This document shows, in pieces, positions 7,563 to 9,273 of a stretch of 9,273 bases of DNA. This DNA comes from Bacteroidales bacterium UBA6207 (GTDB taxonomy: Bacteria > Bacteroidota > Bacteroidia > Bacteroidales > F082): assembly GCA_002421995.1 (NCBI GenBank), contig DISP01000229.1, positions 1-9,273 of the forward strand, written 5' to 3'. The translations under genes were made by a program, and so were the position numbers. The notes under the pieces are model-generated. The model did not search any database. It had not been told where the DNA came from and saw nothing but the letters and a program-made list of their open reading frames with translations. The first letter of the stretch is position 1. Every line of letters starts with the position of its first letter.

Positions 7563-7631
7563 AAGATTCTCCGTAAAAGTGGCAATACCACATTGGCGGG
7601 GCGGGAAGTTTCAAAGACAAATAACCTTCAT
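7563..7631 (-). pseudogene. Original 5' end of the glycosyltransferase gene with an in-frame TGA at codon 7
   Basis: From an ATG at 7631 the frame reads MKVICL, TGA (7613-7611), then NFPPRQCGIATFTENLV, joining the open frame at 7562 without a shift. Relatives begin with LSTFPPRxCGIATFT, so the stop sits exactly where serine is expected; TCA to TGA is one change. The PPRxCGIATF match on the far side of the stop shows that this stretch was coding. Confidence 0.85.
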
Positions 7632-7664
7632 TGAGTCGGATGTTTTGAATTAAGAATCACAATT

Positions 7665-7681
7665 TGATGCAATATACATCA
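7665..7681 (-). promoter_or_regulatory. Possible promoter and overlapping inverted repeat upstream of the glycosyltransferase gene
   Basis: TGATG (7665-7669) and CATCA (7677-7681) form a perfect 5-bp inverted repeat around a 7-base centre. On the minus strand that centre reads TATATTG, similar to the -7 element, with a TGTTG 20 bases upstream (rc of 7697-7701). It lies 34-50 bases before the ATG at 7631. An operator over a promoter is possible, but arms this short are common by chance. Confidence 0.25.
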
Positions 7682-7779
7682 CAATGGAAGCTATTCCAAC
7701 AGTTTTCGTCCATATTGGAAAAATAAGTAGCATTAACTACATTTTTCCTTTATTGACCGCAATTTTTTGGGCGTTTTTG

Positions 7780-7999
7780 GCGAACGGAGCGACTTTAGCG
7801 AACTGAGCGACGGGGCGAACGAAGCGAACTTAGCGACTTTAGCGAACTTAGCGACGGGGCGAACTTAGCGACTTTAGCGAACGGAGCGAACTGAGCGAAC
7901 TGGGCGAACTTAGCGACTTTAGCGAACTTAGCGACTTTAGCGAACTGGGCGAACGGAGCGAACAGAGCAACTGGGCGACTGGGCGAACGGAGCGATGGG
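7780..7999. repeat. Tandem array of 25 short GCGA units (8-9 bp)
   Basis: Twenty-five consecutive units start with GCGA (one with GCAA). Common forms are GCGAACTTA, GCGACTTTA, GCGAACGGA and GCGAACTGG, with five 8-base forms such as GCGACGGG. The 9-base and 8-base units mix, so no single frame stays open across the array and no protein is likely. It fills about half of the non-coding gap 7632-8067 between the divergent glycosyltransferase and corA genes and stops about 18 bases before the corA -33 box. It lacks inverted symmetry, and the unit is much shorter than a CRISPR repeat and leaves no spacers. It looks like a minisatellite that could vary in copy number. Confidence 0.92.
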
Positions 8000-8016
8000 T
8001 GACTTTAGGGGATGGA

Positions 8017-8047
8017 TTTGGAGTTGTGAACTGAATGTCTATTTTTG
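8017..8047 (+). promoter_or_regulatory. corA promoter, Bacteroidota type
   Basis: TTTG at 8017-8020, a spacer of exactly 19 bases, then TATTTTTG at 8040-8047 match the Bacteroidota housekeeping promoter (TTTG-N19-TAnnTTTG) at every defined position. Transcription should begin around 8052-8055. That places the ATG at 8035 inside the promoter and supports the ATG at 8068 as the corA start. Confidence 0.75.
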
Positions 8048-8067
8048 CTTTACCAATTCGAATAATT

Positions 8068-9171
8068 ATGGCAACGCCAAAACCAAAAAAACCAAAAAGA
8101 AGTTCGGCACGTCTTGGTAAGCCTGGTTCATCATCAAAAGCCGGTCTGCCTCCCGGAAGCCTGGTTCACGTTGGGAGCATCAAAACCAATGATACCAGCA
8201 TTGACCTTATCAGCTACGACAAGGATTCTTTTGAAGTGTTTTCGCAGATGAACGGGACCGACGTGCTTCAAAAAACAATCGAAGGTCGTTTCAACTGGAT
8301 CAAAGTCACAGGCCTCCACAACATCGAAATCATCGGGCAGCTGGCTGGCGCTTTGGGTCTGCACCCGCTGCTCACCGAAGATATTCTCAACACCGGTCAG
8401 CGGCCAAAGGTGGAGATTGGTGATGATTTCATTTTTTTCACGATGAAAGCGCTCGGGACTTCTGACGAAGATGGCGATTTTTTTACGGATCAGGTAAGTT
8501 TTGTTTTGCGCGAAAATGTGCTGATCTCTTTCCACGAACGCGACCTCGACATCTTCGATGCCGTGTATAAACGCATGCAAATTCCCGAGAGCCGGTTTCG
8601 TATCAACGGATTGGACTATCTGCTCTATGCCCTTACCGATGTGATGGTGGATCATTATTTCAACGTGATGGAGCAGATTGCCGAAACCATTGACAACCTC
8701 GAAGAGAAGGTGACAAGCAATTCCGACGAATATGTCCTTGGCGAGATTCAACAGCTGAAAAAAGACCTGCTGCTGATTCGCAAAACCGTGTTTCCATTGC
8801 GCGAAGCGCTGGGCACGCTCATCAAGATGGACAACCCGCTGATCAACCACGCGCAAAGGGCCTATTTCAATGATGTGTATGACCACGTGATGCACATCTA
8901 TGAAACCATCGAAAACTACCGCGACCTGGCCGGGGGGCTCAAAGATATCTACCACTCAACCGTCAACCTGCGGATGAGCAAGGTGATGCAGACGCTCACC
9001 ATCATCTCCACCATCTTCATCCCGCTCACCTTTATTGTTGGCGTGTATGGAATGAACTTTGAAAGAATGCCCGAATTGAGTCTCAAATGGGGCTATGCCG
9101 GTGTCTGGATACTGATGATCAGCATCGCGCTGTGGCAGGTGCGGATGTTCAGAAGACGTAAGTGGCTGTAA
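8068..9171 (+). CDS. corA: Magnesium/cobalt transport protein CorA
   Basis: This is a pentameric inner-membrane channel for Mg2+ (also Co2+ and Ni2+) uptake. From the ATG at 8068 the protein has 367 residues, close to the usual family length. A basic, Lys/Pro-rich N-terminus (MATPKPKKPKRSS) precedes GLPPGSLVHVG at about 26-36, a common CorA start in this phylum. The cytoplasmic funnel domain includes LHPLLTEDILN at 98-108, RPKVE, and a long helix from about 196 to 304. Two membrane segments close the protein: about 305-326 (VMQTLTIISTIFIPLTFIVG), followed at once by the ion-selectivity motif YGMNF at 327-331, then about 341-360, ending in a positively charged RRRKWL tail as expected for cytoplasmic C-termini. 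The upstream ATG at 8035 would add 11 residues but lies inside the promoter, so it is rejected. The frame is intact, the gene stands alone, and no clear terminator is seen downstream. Confidence 0.95.
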   Translation: MATPKPKKPKRSSARLGKPGSSSKAGLPPGSLVHVGSIKTNDTSIDLISYDKDSFEVFSQMNGTDVLQKTIEGRFNWIKVTGLHNIEIIGQLAGALGLHPLLTEDILNTGQRPKVEIGDDFIFFTMKALGTSDEDGDFFTDQVSFVLRENVLISFHERDLDIFDAVYKRMQIPESRFRINGLDYLLYALTDVMVDHYFNVMEQIAETIDNLEEKVTSNSDEYVLGEIQQLKKDLLLIRKTVFPLREALGTLIKMDNPLINHAQRAYFNDVYDHVMHIYETIENYRDLAGGLKDIYHSTVNLRMSKVMQTLTIISTIFIPLTFIVGVYGMNFERMPELSLKWGYAGVWILMISIALWQVRMFRRRKWL

Positions 9172-9237
9172 AGATGCGGGAAGTGACCGGCGACGTTAAC
9201 AAATCAAAACGGCATCCATCTGTCTGAAAGCTTTTTC

Positions 9238-9245
9238 TATCTTTG
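9238..9245 (+). promoter_or_regulatory. Promoter -7 element for a gene at the right edge
   Basis: TATCTTTG followed by CAC matches the Bacteroidota -7 consensus TAnnTTTG exactly. No TTTG lies 19 bases upstream, so the call rests on one box. Transcription would begin at about 9251-9253. Confidence 0.4.
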
Positions 9246-9252
9246 CACTTTA

Positions 9253-9273
9253 ATGGTTATGTCCCGCAGGGAC
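9253..9273 (+). CDS. Possible start of a gene running off the window
   Basis: Two in-frame ATGs (9253 and 9259) open a frame reading MVMSRRD to the window end. If the element at 9238-9245 is the promoter, the message would have almost no leader. Seven codons are too few to identify a product, and the true start may lie beyond the window. Confidence 0.2.

Noticed and set aside
7611..7613. TGA as selenocysteine or a reassigned codon
   Set aside because: Relatives have serine here, no hairpin was evident, and the neighbouring gene is broken by TAA rather than TGA, so simple mutation or sequence error fits better.
7780..7999. CRISPR array
   Set aside because: Units are only 8-9 bp and contiguous, with no spacers and no cas genes nearby.
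8134..8955. Long open frame (273 codons) on the minus strand
   Set aside because: It lies wholly antisense to corA, has no recognisable domain, and is explained by the codon use of the opposite strand.

Overview
The window looks like chromosome from a member of the Bacteroidota, probably near the Bacteroidales. Three things suggest this: a purH-mreB gene pair of the type seen in that phylum, protein sequences that read like Bacteroidota homologues, and promoter elements of the TTTG / TAnnTTTG type. The best of these, upstream of corA, is an exact TTTG-N19-TAnnTTTG match. No tRNA, rRNA, CRISPR array or transposase gene was seen.

Layout. On the minus strand at the left edge, purH (227-1738, complete) is followed 23 bp downstream by the first 67 codons of mreB (1-203, cut by the window edge). 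A 549-bp gap (1739-2287) holds two tandem copies of a 147-bp palindromic repeat. On the plus strand follow an intact fucose/arabinose-isomerase-like gene (2288-3499) and a GH130-type glycoside phosphorylase gene with a response-regulator receiver domain fused at its C terminus (3579-5434). Converging on it, and overlapping its end by 17 bp, is a minus-strand GT4 glycosyltransferase gene fused to an alpha/alpha-barrel-like domain (5418-7631). A 436-bp gap before corA carries 25 tandem 8-9-bp units beginning GCGA (7780-7999). The corA magnesium/cobalt channel gene (8068-9171) follows, and a promoter-like element lies at the right edge.

The most interesting part is the carbohydrate locus 2288-7631. 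The GH130-receiver architecture suggests a phosphorylase tied to phosphorelay signalling. Both the GH130-receiver gene and the GT4 gene are interrupted close to their starts by in-frame stop codons: TAA at codon 13 and TGA at codon 7. The GH130 gene also has a one-base deletion near 4190. Neighbouring purH, corA and the isomerase-like gene are undamaged. This looks like joint loss of two functionally linked genes, unless the three lesions are sequence errors. Taken together, the GT4 enzyme would build, and the GH130 enzyme would phosphorolyse, a mannose- or glucose-type beta-linked glycan. That pathway role is inferred; the substrate cannot be read from the sequence.
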